From NCBI GenBank assembly GCA_958445065.1, contig CAUCQW010000023.1, positions 1 through 35,529 of the forward strand: 35,529 bases of DNA. The letters are read 5' to 3'. Each line of letters opens with the position of its first letter. Within the stretch, counting starts at the first letter, position 1. Origin of the DNA: an uncultured Collinsella sp. GTDB taxonomy: Bacteria > Actinomycetota > Coriobacteriia > Coriobacteriales > Coriobacteriaceae. The notes below the pieces were generated by a model that was not told the DNA's origin, ran no database searches, and saw only the letters and a program-made list of their open reading frames with translations. The position numbers and the translations under genes were made by a program. Of the stretch, positions 6,346 to 15,050 are shown one piece after another.

Positions 6346-9183
6346 CTAGTTCTTATTCGATGAGACGCCGTCGTAGTCGGCTCGCTCCACCCTCATGTAT
6401 ACGCAGGTGTCGCGTGTCGGCGTGACCTTCGTCATCTGGGAATCGGAATCCTGTGAGGCAAGCCATGCTACGGCGCGAAAGCCCGTCCAGGTTCCGTCCT
6501 CCATGCTGGCGTACACCCTGCCCATGGGCCTTGCGAGCGTGACCGACTCACCGAGATAAAGCGCCTTGTGGGCGGGCCCGTCATCGCCGATAGCGGGAAG
6601 GCCGATGCCGTCAAGGGCATGCCTCTCGTCGGACAGCCCGAAATCCGGCAGGGTCCATGATTCGGCAAGCGGGGCGGTCGATTCGGGCGAAGTCCTGAGC
6701 ACAAGCTCCGTGGTGTCCACGGAGTCATCGGTCAAGGCACACCTGAGTGTCAGGCGGTTGCGGGCGTAGAGATGAAGCTCATCGCCCGCCGACAGCTCGG
6801 AACCTCCGTAGGGCGCAGTGAGCCCTTTGTCCGTGAACCAGCCCGTGAACCCTGTGCTCGGGTCCTCATCGAAATGGTCGTTGAGGTTGCAATGGGTTTT
6901 AATAGCGGCAGACGTGGCGTCGTCGCTTGCCGTATGGGGTCCAGCCTGAGCCGTCTCGGTGAACACAACGGACTCATCGTCGATACCGTCGGCATGGTAG
7001 ACGACCTTGATGCCGCCGACATGAACGGGTCCGGCAGATACCGAGCCGTGGAAACGGTGGACGAGCGGCGAATCGAAGTCGATACCGCTTCGCAATGCCG
7101 TGGGGAACACCTGCTGGACCACACAGGAAAGATAGCGTCCCGAAAGCGAATCGAGCTCCAGCTCCGTTAGGCTGAGCTCCCTCAAGCCTTTCGAGAACTC
7201 GCGCCGTACCGTAGCGCCCTTCGGTTTCGGAATCAGATCGACCTGGACGCAGCGCAGCTCGTTGACGCCCTTTAGATCGCCGAAGCCATTAACGCTCGTG
7301 AAATCGAGATCGTGCCCAGAGACAAACCCCCCGGTCCATGACAAATTTGAGTTGAACGCCCTGACCTCAAGGTCGAAATGTTGGGATACCTCGCCGGTAA
7401 GCCATACCTTGACGGCACTCCAGCGCAAGGACTTGCCGCCCTCGCCGATTCGGGCGCCATCTGCGGCGGCATCGCTCCATTCGCCGCCCTTTGCAAGCAT
7501 GCTGTAGCAGATCGAGCCTTGCCAGGGGGAGCCGTCCAGGCGAAGCGAGATCGCCTCTATGCACATTTTGGCCGACATATTCATGCCCACATGCCGATAG
7601 GCGGGACAGTCGGGCATATCACCGAAGTTCGACAGATGGCACGACCCGATGACGGACGCACCGGAGCAGTCAAGCGGAACGTCATCTGTGTCGGCATAAT
7701 ACCAGCGGTACATAAAGTCGGATACGGCAGTCCCGCCATTGTTACCCTTGACGTCCGACCAGTTATGGCACGGCGTACATGAGAGGAGCGGATCCGAACA
7801 CGTCACCGTCTCGCCGGCCCCGATCTCCTTTGACCCGTCATTCAGGCTCAGCGAACCCGTGAACGGGACCTCTTCGACGACCCAGGCCGAGGCACGGTCT
7901 CCCGCCACGCCCCCCTTGTAGCCATTATGGAAGAGGTTCAATTTAAATGGCCTTGTTTGTGTTGCGTTCGGCCTGTTCACGCATAGCCCCGATGCGTCGC
8001 TGATGATCGCGACCGCGCCGTCTTCGAATAGGGACGTTCCTTCGGAAAACGCCTTTGTAACCCACCAGGCGCTCGCCCTCGAAGCGACTCCGGCCCTATG
8101 GATCTCGAACGGCTGCTTGTTCGCGACGTGGTTGAATTCCTTTCCGTCCCAAGGGCCTCCCCCTAGGGCATTGACGGCACAGGACGCGTCGGCCACATGG
8201 GCCGGTCGGAACGTCGTGAGAAACCCGGGGACGGGCCCCCAGTCATCGAAATAGGAATCGTCGCGAACTTTCGAGAATTCAGTCAAGAAGAGCTGATTGT
8301 AATTGCCTTTGAATATCTGCTGGAATAGGCCCGTGCAATCTTTAATTGAGGCATTTCCGACATCCCAGTTCAGGGAGTCATCGTCTGCCGCATGGACGCG
8401 ACAGACGATGACCTGGATGTCCTCGCTGGTTAGGTACGTTTGCTCCACGGTAGAGGTCAGCCAGCCGGTTTGAGAGTGGAGGGCGTCGACCGTCTCGTCA
8501 TGCGAAACCCCCTCGACGTAGATATTGAAGATGTTGAGGTCCGCGCACCATCTATGGGACACGTCCTTCGAGGTGCGCCTGTACCATTTCCCCGTGTCAT
8601 GGTATTGATAGTGCTTCCAGCCGGTATCGTGCCGACCGGTGCCGACCCCAAGTTCCTCATTGGTCAAATTGCCATCAAAGGTGACTATGTTATTTTCCTG
8701 CTCGTCCTCCTTGATTGCCCCGAGGTTATCATGGTCCGCCGCAAACCATATGCGTTTTCCGTTGGGGTTGTAGTTAGTGTCTCCGCAGGCAGTCAGCGGA
8801 TAAAAGGAGAGGTGGAACCATAGCTCGTTCTCATAGTCGCACTCGACCTGTAAATTCAGGGCGTATCGTAGGATCTGGACGTAGGCATAGCGGAAGGCAT
8901 ACCATTCAGTCCATCCATTTGCCCACCCCATGCATTGATTTACGGGATTCGACCTACCCCTGCAGCAGTTGATCTTGCCGTTGATCATCCCGTACATGTC
9001 CCAGGCTCCCTGGTTGATACGGGCATTCTGGCCCCAGTAGTCCCATCCGAGCGCGTCATTGGCGCCCAACAATCCCAGCCCGGCCGCAACTGCCAGGGCG
9101 GCGAACAGGCCCCGCCTGCTAAGCGGGGTTTCCATTAAAGACTTGTCGGCCGGTTTCTCACAATTGCTTTTGTCAGCCTTCAT
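6346..9183 (-). CDS. Tat-exported multidomain lectin-like protein A (last gene of array)
   Basis: A protein of 945 residues; the start has AGGAGG seven bases upstream. A twin-arginine signal (SRRGLFAAL at 22-30, hydrophobic to about 42) predicts export of the folded protein. A conserved N-terminal module (about 48-325) contains CDYENELWFHLSFYPL. Residues 330-440 have ricin-B-like features (DASGLCVN, LNLFHNGY, SAWVVEE). Residues 528-650 resemble clostridial hydrophobic-W (ChW) repeats (YRHVGMN, IEAISLRLDG, VKVWLTGE, LSW). Residues 725-810 resemble the Listeria-Bacteroides/InlB repeat (VVYHADG, GFTGWFTDKG, LHLYARN). A conserved C-terminal domain follows. There is no LPXTG or membrane anchor, so it is either secreted or held by carbohydrate binding. 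It is the only member whose C-terminal domain lacks the poly-G tract (residues 909-918 read ASQDSDSQMT), so its C-terminus is fixed. Confidence 0.85.
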   Translation of the reverse strand: MKADKSNCEKPADKSLMETPLSRRGLFAALAVAAGLGLLGANDALGWDYWGQNARINQGAWDMYGMINGKINCCRGRSNPVNQCMGWANGWTEWYAFRYAYVQILRYALNLQVECDYENELWFHLSFYPLTACGDTNYNPNGKRIWFAADHDNLGAIKEDEQENNIVTFDGNLTNEELGVGTGRHDTGWKHYQYHDTGKWYRRTSKDVSHRWCADLNIFNIYVEGVSHDETVDALHSQTGWLTSTVEQTYLTSEDIQVIVCRVHAADDDSLNWDVGNASIKDCTGLFQQIFKGNYNQLFLTEFSKVRDDSYFDDWGPVPGFLTTFRPAHVADASCAVNALGGGPWDGKEFNHVANKQPFEIHRAGVASRASAWWVTKAFSEGTSLFEDGAVAIISDASGLCVNRPNATQTRPFKLNLFHNGYKGGVAGDRASAWVVEEVPFTGSLSLNDGSKEIGAGETVTCSDPLLSCTPCHNWSDVKGNNGGTAVSDFMYRWYYADTDDVPLDCSGASVIGSCHLSNFGDMPDCPAYRHVGMNMSAKMCIEAISLRLDGSPWQGSICYSMLAKGGEWSDAAADGARIGEGGKSLRWSAVKVWLTGEVSQHFDLEVRAFNSNLSWTGGFVSGHDLDFTSVNGFGDLKGVNELRCVQVDLIPKPKGATVRREFSKGLRELSLTELELDSLSGRYLSCVVQQVFPTALRSGIDFDSPLVHRFHGSVSAGPVHVGGIKVVYHADGIDDESVVFTETAQAGPHTASDDATSAAIKTHCNLNDHFDEDPSTGFTGWFTDKGLTAPYGGSELSAGDELHLYARNRLTLRCALTDDSVDTTELVLRTSPESTAPLAESWTLPDFGLSDERHALDGIGLPAIGDDGPAHKALYLGESVTLARPMGRVYASMEDGTWTGFRAVAWLASQDSDSQMTKVTPTRDTCVYMRVERADYDGVSSNKN

Positions 9184-9253
9184 CTACGCGCACCTCCTAC
9201 AAGGGACGCGCGCGGGCTCGGGACGGAGGCCGCACCTCCGTCCCAGATGATAT
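9184..9253 (-). repeat. 70-bp repeated spacer with hairpin and ribosome site (B/A)
   Basis: This spacer is one of three 70-bp relatives. On the coding strand it holds the hairpin GGGACGGAGG-N5-CCTCCGTCCC (9220-9244), then AGGAGGTG and GCGCGTAG abutting the next ATG. In the reading frame one base off from gene B it has no stop until the TAG that touches the ATG of gene A. Confidence 0.8.
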
Positions 9254-12061
9254 TTACCTCTTTGCGCTGGCGACGCCGTCTGAATCGGCGTAGCGCCACC
9301 TGATGTAGAGCGTGGTGTCCCGGACCATCTTGATGCTCTGCAGGGACGACCCCCCCCCCGCCTTATCGGTCAGGTAGGCGTCGCACACGATATGCCTCCA
9401 GGTGCCGTCTTCCATCTTGCGGTAGGCGTCAGCAGGTGCCGCGAGCGAGATGCGCTCGCCATAGTAGACGGCCATGTGACCGGCGCCGTTGTCGCCGATG
9501 GCGGGAAGCCCGATCCCATCGAGGCTATGGGATTCAGCCAAACCGGTGTAGTCGGGCAGCTCGAGCGCGCCCTCCACGGTTGCGGCATCGTCCTTGGGCT
9601 CGGACACGTAGACGGCGCCCTCCTCCGGCTCAAGGGAACCCTTGGCATACTCGATATGCAGGGTGCAGCGGTTGCGCGCATAGAGATGCAGCTCGTCGCC
9701 CGCCGACAGCTCGGATCCTCCGTAGGGTGCGGTCAGTCCCTTGTTCGTGAACCAGCCCGTAAGGCCCATGCCGGGGTCCTCGTCGAAGTGGTCGTTAAGG
9801 TTGCAGTGCGATTTAATCGCGGAAGACGTGGCGTCGTCGTTTGCTGTATGGGGTCCGGGCTGAGCCGTCTCGGTAAACACAACGGACTTGTCATCGAAGC
9901 CGTCGGCATGGTAGACGACCCTGATGGCGCCGATAAAGAGAGGCGTGGAGGAGGTCACCGTTCCCCTGTAGCGCTGAGCCGCGCTATGCAGTGAATCGGT
10001 GGTCGCGTAAGCGGCGTTTCGCACGAGGCAGGTCTGTGCGTATACGTAGCCTGTGGCATCGTCCGGCAACTGGACCTTAAGGCTATTTGAAAAATCAGCG
10101 AGCAACTTGATAGCGCCGACAGGGCGCGGAACAGCTTCCACCTGGAACGCGATAAGTCTCTCCCCTGCAAAAGTGATCTCGGGGGCATGCTCGGCATCGA
10201 CCTTGAAGGACTCATGGCGCAGTCCCCAACCGGTCTTTTCGGTGCAGCAGCGGATCGAGAGATCGAATTCATCCGATACATCGCCCTCGAGCCAGATCTT
10301 GATTCCCCAGATACGAGATTCATCAGAAAGCTCGGTCCACTGGCCGTCTCTGTAGGTCTCCGACCAGCCTCCATCTGCGCCCTTTAGAATCGAATAGCAG
10401 ATCGAGCCCGGCGCGTCGGCGGAAGCCAGCTTCAAATAGAACCCTCTCATGAGGTTAGCCGCCGCGAAGGGAAAGCCTATCAGGCGGTTGGCGGCAGTCT
10501 CCTTGAACCAATGCAGTCCCCAGGGGGCCTGCGAGGCGCCACCGACGATATCGAGGGAGGCTGAACGGACCCCGGCATCCGAATCGCACAGGATAAATCT
10601 CGTGAGGTGTTCAACGGAAAGGGTCTTATAGATATCAATCGGCGTACAGCTCGAAGACGGGTCCCCTATCTCAATCTCTTTGGAGTCATTCGATGGCTCC
10701 TTGAACGAGACATCGCCCACGAACACGACCTCGTCGGCTTTCCAGTCGACACTTGAAACACCCTTGGTGCCGTTCCGGGTGCCGCTATGCCATAGGCAGA
10801 CATCCGCGCCGTCGCTTTTAACCGACTTTGTGAGCGAGATGCAGAGCCCTGTTTCATTGCTCACGATCTGCGAATAACCCTCCTCAGACTTGAGGCTATC
10901 GGTCACCCAGAAATTGCAGAAATTCGAGGCTTGCGGATTATGCCAGACCCAGAGTTTCTCAAAGTAGGCATTTGAGAAGCCGGAATCCACATTGGGATAC
11001 GCATCTGCGGACAGTCCCTTTGAGATGATCCCTCGACCCGACTCGGCGTACAGGGTTGAGTTCCAGCCCTTGAAACAGACGGATTTCAGGCAGTGTAGGA
11101 AGTCGCCGTACTCATCGCATGCGTTGCCGAGCTCCACGGCAAAGTTGCCGTCAGTCGTGCCGGCTCCGTCCTTCTTCTGGCAAAGCCTCGACCACTCTCC
11201 TGAACCATCGCCGCGAATCACCAGGTCAGAGTCGCTGTAGCGATTGGAAAGGGATACAATCGCACCAAATAGGTCATATCGGTTCCTGATGGCGATCTTC
11301 TCGAGCTTTACGCTCAGGTCCCCGCCCGCATCGTCATGCGTATTCATCCCCTTTTGCACGCATGCAATATGGCCCGCGTTGTTGAAGTCAAACGGTGTGT
11401 CCGCGCCATATCTTTGCCCGAAGGCGTTGTATCCGTTTACGACGATGTTGAACAGATATATGTTCGCCCCCAGCGTTCTGGTCGACTCCGTCGCGCCTTT
11501 CCTCTCCAGCCATCCGTAGCTGGGATAGCCAAAGGTGTGCATGGCGGTATCGTGACGGCCGTATCCCGCGCCTAGGAATGTATTATCGAACGCGAAGCGT
11601 CCCGTCTCGGTCTTCCAGTAGGCACCGTTCCAGTAGTACTCAATATAGTTGTCTTGATAGCGTGGGTACCAAAGCCGGTGCGTGTTGAGGTTATTCGTGT
11701 CGCCGCATTGTGAAAACGGCTGCATGCAACACCATTCGTATAGGGGGTTTGAATAGTTGGAAGAGAGCTCCACTGCCATCGCGACTCGAAGTGTCTGGCC
11801 TGCATGGGCATCCCATTCGAGCCAATGCGTCGCACAGCCGAAGCCGTTACCGTTGTAAAGGGCTCCGTTATTCCAGTCACCCCAATAGTAATGACCGCCG
11901 CGCCCCGCGCCATGGCTATCATCCGTATCCGCGTATGCAAGGCCGGCAAGGCCGAGCCCGGCAGCAATCGCCAGCGCGGCCAGCAGGCCGCGTCTCGATA
12001 TCGGTGTTCCATTTTTCTCAGTGTCTGCTCGGTCCTCATTCCGAACATCGAGACCGTTCAT
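9254..12061 (-). CDS. Tat-exported multidomain lectin-like protein B
   Basis: A protein of 935 residues; GGGAGGTG precedes the ATG. The Tat signal is at 22-30 (SRRGLLAAL), with a likely signal-peptidase site after AYA (residue 44). It has the array's common layout: a diverged N-terminal module, a ricin-like region with ETGLCISL and VCLWHSGT, a ChW-like region with GFYLKLASADAPGSICYS and IKIWLEGD, an InlB-like repeat (VVYHADGFDD to LHLYARNR) nearly identical to that of protein A, and the conserved C-terminal domain. The C-terminal domain contains a 10-G run (coding strand) encoding AGGGSS. At this length the frame continues through MVRDTTLYIRWRYADSDG to a natural stop AKR, 70 bp before gene A. 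It is probably a surface carbohydrate-binding protein. Confidence 0.85.
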   Translation of the reverse strand: MNGLDVRNEDRADTEKNGTPISRRGLLAALAIAAGLGLAGLAYADTDDSHGAGRGGHYYWGDWNNGALYNGNGFGCATHWLEWDAHAGQTLRVAMAVELSSNYSNPLYEWCCMQPFSQCGDTNNLNTHRLWYPRYQDNYIEYYWNGAYWKTETGRFAFDNTFLGAGYGRHDTAMHTFGYPSYGWLERKGATESTRTLGANIYLFNIVVNGYNAFGQRYGADTPFDFNNAGHIACVQKGMNTHDDAGGDLSVKLEKIAIRNRYDLFGAIVSLSNRYSDSDLVIRGDGSGEWSRLCQKKDGAGTTDGNFAVELGNACDEYGDFLHCLKSVCFKGWNSTLYAESGRGIISKGLSADAYPNVDSGFSNAYFEKLWVWHNPQASNFCNFWVTDSLKSEEGYSQIVSNETGLCISLTKSVKSDGADVCLWHSGTRNGTKGVSSVDWKADEVVFVGDVSFKEPSNDSKEIEIGDPSSSCTPIDIYKTLSVEHLTRFILCDSDAGVRSASLDIVGGASQAPWGLHWFKETAANRLIGFPFAAANLMRGFYLKLASADAPGSICYSILKGADGGWSETYRDGQWTELSDESRIWGIKIWLEGDVSDEFDLSIRCCTEKTGWGLRHESFKVDAEHAPEITFAGERLIAFQVEAVPRPVGAIKLLADFSNSLKVQLPDDATGYVYAQTCLVRNAAYATTDSLHSAAQRYRGTVTSSTPLFIGAIRVVYHADGFDDKSVVFTETAQPGPHTANDDATSSAIKSHCNLNDHFDEDPGMGLTGWFTNKGLTAPYGGSELSAGDELHLYARNRCTLHIEYAKGSLEPEEGAVYVSEPKDDAATVEGALELPDYTGLAESHSLDGIGLPAIGDNGAGHMAVYYGERISLAAPADAYRKMEDGTWRHIVCDAYLTDKAGGGSSLQSIKMVRDTTLYIRWRYADSDGVASAKR
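9350..9359 (-). repeat. Homopolymer tract, 10 C (10 G on the coding strand), in gene B
   Basis: A run of ten C at 9350-9359. At ten G the gene reads AGGGSSLQSIKM and keeps the conserved C-terminus. The same codons in genes C and D have nine. Runs of this length slip readily during replication. Confidence 0.9.
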
Positions 12062-12131
12062 CTACGCGCACCTCCCGCAAGGGACATGCGCGGCCTGGGG
12101 ACGGAGGCCGCGCCTCCGTCCCGATTCGTAG
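12062..12131 (-). repeat. 70-bp repeated spacer with hairpin and ribosome site (C/B)
   Basis: The second copy of the spacer: hairpin GGGACGGAGG / CCTCCGTCCC (12098-12122 on the plus strand), then GGGAGGTGCGCGTAG before the ATG of gene B. As sequenced, gene C is translated through it in the shifted frame. Confidence 0.8.
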
Positions 12132-14980
12132 TTACTTCTTTGCCGTGGCGACGCCGTCCGAATCGGCGTAGCGCCACCTGATGTAGAGCGTGGTGTCCCG
12201 CACCATCTTGATGTTCTGCAGGGACGACCCCCCCCCGCTCTATCGGTCAGGTATGCGTCGCACACGATATGTCTCCAGGTGCCATCGCCCATCTTGCGGT
12301 AGGCGTCTGTCGGCGTAGCGAGCGAGATGCGCTCGCCGTAGTAGACGGCCATGCGGCCGGCACCGTTGTCGCCGATGGCGGGAAGTTCGATACCGTCAAG
12401 GGCATGTGACTCGATATCGCCCGAAAAGTCCGGGAGTCCAAGGGCACCCGAGATAGATGCCGCCCCGTCCTTCGGCTGCGATTTATAATCGACCCCATCC
12501 TCCGGTCTCAGGGATCCGTCGGCATAGTCAATCCTCAGCGTGCAGCGGTTGCGGCCGTAGAGGTCGAGTTTCTGGCCTCTGTCGAGGTCGATGCCTCCAA
12601 AGGAGTCAATAAGCTCCCTGGTCGTGAACCAACCGGTGAAGCCGCTAGAAGCAGTGTCGCCAAAATGCTCGTTAAGGTTGCACACGGCCTTTACCGCCGC
12701 CTGCGTGGCGGCATCGGATGCCGTGTACTTGCCCGGGTCAGCGTGATCGATATAGACGATATGCTCATCGTCGACGCCGTCAGCGTAGTAGGTGATGAGC
12801 GATTTCTTTGCGCAATACTTAACGCTGGGTGTGACGATGGTGCCGTGGAAACGGTGGACGAGTGGCCATACCTCGGCTGTGCCTGAGCGCTTCTCGGTTT
12901 TGAATTCCTGCTGGACGGCACAGCTCAGGTACATTCCGTCCACAGCACCGGCCTCGTCCTCGGTAAGTTCGAGCATCTGCGCGTCACGCGAGAACTCCTT
13001 GACGAGCACGGCATCTGTCGGCTTCGGTATAAGGTCGACCTGGATGCAGCGCAAGGTCTTGCCCGCCACGCCCACTGCAGGGGCGCTTTCAGCATCCGTG
13101 GCGCTCACATAAGTTCGACACCACGACACATCACTTTGGAACGCGCGAACCTCAAGGTCGTAGTGACGTGCGACCTCACCCTGGAGCCAGACCTTGATCT
13201 GGCTCCAGCGCAGGCTGGCGCCGCTTTGACCGATCCACTCGCCGTCGATGCGGGCGTCAGACCACGTCCCGCTGTCGCGGGATAGCGCCATGTACCCGAT
13301 AGATCCCTCATAACCCGTTCCCTTGAGGTAGAGACGGAACGCCTCGAGCACGTAGTCCGGGTTGAAGTTCGTGCCAACGTGGCGGTAGGCGGGGACTTCC
13401 ATGAAGTCGCCCGTTTTGGAGATGTGGGCCTGACCCATGACCACGGCGTCCTCATCGGGTGCTGGATCTGGCGTCTTCGCAGCGTACCAGCGATAGATCA
13501 TCGCAGTCGGCTTTCCCATCGTTTCCCACAGCTCCTTTTTGGCAGGATAGCAGGTGGCGAAGGGGTCGCCGCAGGTCGGGGCCTGGGGCCAAGTGATTTC
13601 TTCGGCGCCACTATTTAGCTCTAGCTTGCCTGTAAAGGGAACCTCCTCGATGACCCATTCGGAAGCCTTATTCTTTTGCGTATCCGAATCATAGCCATCA
13701 TGCCACATGAATAGCTGTGTCGGTTTGGCGGTCGTGCCGCCATAGCGGTTCACAGCCTGCCCCGACGCATCGCTGATGACCTGTACGGCATTTTTAGTGC
13801 CGTCGGAGTTCCATTTATCGACAAGCCACCATCCGCAGGTGCGGTCAGCGACAGTATATTTGCAGATGACGAATTCGCGTTTGGTGCTCGTCCTGATGTC
13901 AGTTCCGTCGAAGGGGCCGCCGCCCCACGCATTGAGGGCCGCAGAGCCATCCACGACATGGGCGGGACGGAAGGTGATGAGATAGCTTTGGTCGGCATCC
14001 GCATAGTTGCCGCCAATCTCCTGGTAGTTCGCGAACTCAGTCAGAAACAGCTGGTTCAAATTCGGCTCGGGCCTGGTCTTGTCATTTCCCGCAAAGAGCT
14101 CCTGCTGGTAGATCGGCGTGCGATTTGATGACTTGGCGTTGCATACGTCCCAGTTGAGTGAATCGTCAGCGGCGGCGTGAACACGGCAGACCATCCCGAA
14201 GAAATCCTGACGCGACCCGTGCGGAATTGCGGGGAAGCTGGTCGCGCACCAGCCCGTTCCAAATGCCTTGGCGCCCCATTCGCTGTGCCAGACCTTATCG
14301 ATTCTGATGTCTCGGAGCTCGAGCCATGCTGCGAAACTGTGCGAAAAACCGCTGCCCGTTCGGCGATACCACTTGGAAGTGTCCTTGTAGGAGCGGCGCT
14401 CCCACCCGGTGTTGAATGTCGCTTGCTGGCCCGGGGACGGACAACCGGCATAGTTATTCGTGAGGTCGCAGTTAAAGTCAAGAATCTTATGGGAGTCATC
14501 GGGGGCATCCTCATAAATGCGCCCGCGGTTGTCGTCCTCGCCGTTATCGTACCAGAGGCGGTGAGAGGTGCCGTAGTTTGTGTCGCCGCAGGCCGAGAGC
14601 GGATAGAAGCTGAGGTGGTACCACAGCGTGTTCTCATAGTCACACTCGATTTGCAGGTTGAGGGCGCAACGGAGCTGCTGGGTTCCCGGCCAACATGTCC
14701 ATTCGCACCAGCTTGTTGCATAGCCCATGCACTTGGCGCTGGGGTTCGTATACGACCTACTCCTGCCAACATGGCCTTTTAGCATGCCGTATGCGTCCCA
14801 AAATCCCTGTCCAATACCGGCGTTTTGGCCCCAGTAGTCCCAACCAAAAGCATCATCGGCGCCAAGCAATCCCAACCCAGCTGCGACTGCTAAAGCGGCG
14901 AACAGGCCTCGTCTGCTAATCGGGGTTTCCTTTAAGGTCTTATCGGCAGCGGTCTTGCTTTCGTATTTCTCAGCCTTCAT
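12062..14980 (-). CDS. Tat-exported multidomain lectin-like protein C, C-terminus frameshifted at a poly-G tract
   Basis: As sequenced it has 972 residues. The Tat signal is at 22-30 (SRRGLFAAL); the N-terminal 130 residues are close to protein A (WDYWGQN, CDYENTLWYHLSFYPL). It has a ricin-like region (DASGQAVN, LFMWHDGY, ASEWVIEE), a ChW-like region (YRHVGTN, IKVWLQGE), an InlB-like repeat (ITYYADGVDD, GFTGWFTTREL, LDLYGRNR) and the C-terminal domain. In the last domain a run of nine G (12228-12236) shifts the frame after DRAGGG, replacing the conserved end with 54 Arg/Ser/Pro-rich residues ending HVPCGRCA. With ten G the protein would have 949 residues and end ATAKK at 12132. The shifted stop TAG touches the ATG of gene B. 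It is either a phase-variable form or a homopolymer sequencing error. Confidence 0.85.
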   Translation of the reverse strand: MKAEKYESKTAADKTLKETPISRRGLFAALAVAAGLGLLGADDAFGWDYWGQNAGIGQGFWDAYGMLKGHVGRSRSYTNPSAKCMGYATSWCEWTCWPGTQQLRCALNLQIECDYENTLWYHLSFYPLSACGDTNYGTSHRLWYDNGEDDNRGRIYEDAPDDSHKILDFNCDLTNNYAGCPSPGQQATFNTGWERRSYKDTSKWYRRTGSGFSHSFAAWLELRDIRIDKVWHSEWGAKAFGTGWCATSFPAIPHGSRQDFFGMVCRVHAAADDSLNWDVCNAKSSNRTPIYQQELFAGNDKTRPEPNLNQLFLTEFANYQEIGGNYADADQSYLITFRPAHVVDGSAALNAWGGGPFDGTDIRTSTKREFVICKYTVADRTCGWWLVDKWNSDGTKNAVQVISDASGQAVNRYGGTTAKPTQLFMWHDGYDSDTQKNKASEWVIEEVPFTGKLELNSGAEEITWPQAPTCGDPFATCYPAKKELWETMGKPTAMIYRWYAAKTPDPAPDEDAVVMGQAHISKTGDFMEVPAYRHVGTNFNPDYVLEAFRLYLKGTGYEGSIGYMALSRDSGTWSDARIDGEWIGQSGASLRWSQIKVWLQGEVARHYDLEVRAFQSDVSWCRTYVSATDAESAPAVGVAGKTLRCIQVDLIPKPTDAVLVKEFSRDAQMLELTEDEAGAVDGMYLSCAVQQEFKTEKRSGTAEVWPLVHRFHGTIVTPSVKYCAKKSLITYYADGVDDEHIVYIDHADPGKYTASDAATQAAVKAVCNLNEHFGDTASSGFTGWFTTRELIDSFGGIDLDRGQKLDLYGRNRCTLRIDYADGSLRPEDGVDYKSQPKDGAASISGALGLPDFSGDIESHALDGIELPAIGDNGAGRMAVYYGERISLATPTDAYRKMGDGTWRHIVCDAYLTDRAGGGRPCRTSRWCGTPRSTSGGATPIRTASPRQRSNYESGRRRGLRPQAAHVPCGRCA
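12228..12236 (-). repeat. Homopolymer tract, 9 C (9 G on the coding strand), in gene C
   Basis: A run of nine C at 12228-12236, one shorter than the homologous run in gene B. It moves translation into the alternative C-terminal frame. Confidence 0.9.
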
Positions 14981-15050
14981 CTACGCGCACCTCCCGCAAG
15001 GGACATGCGCGGCCTCGGGACGGAGGCCGCACCTCCGTCCCGATTTGTAA
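14981..15050 (-). repeat. 70-bp repeated spacer with hairpin and ribosome site (D/C)
   Basis: The third copy of the spacer: hairpin arms at 15017-15026 and 15032-15041, then GGGAGGTGCGCGTAG before the ATG of gene C. Gene D as sequenced reads through it to the TAG next to the ATG. Confidence 0.8.
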
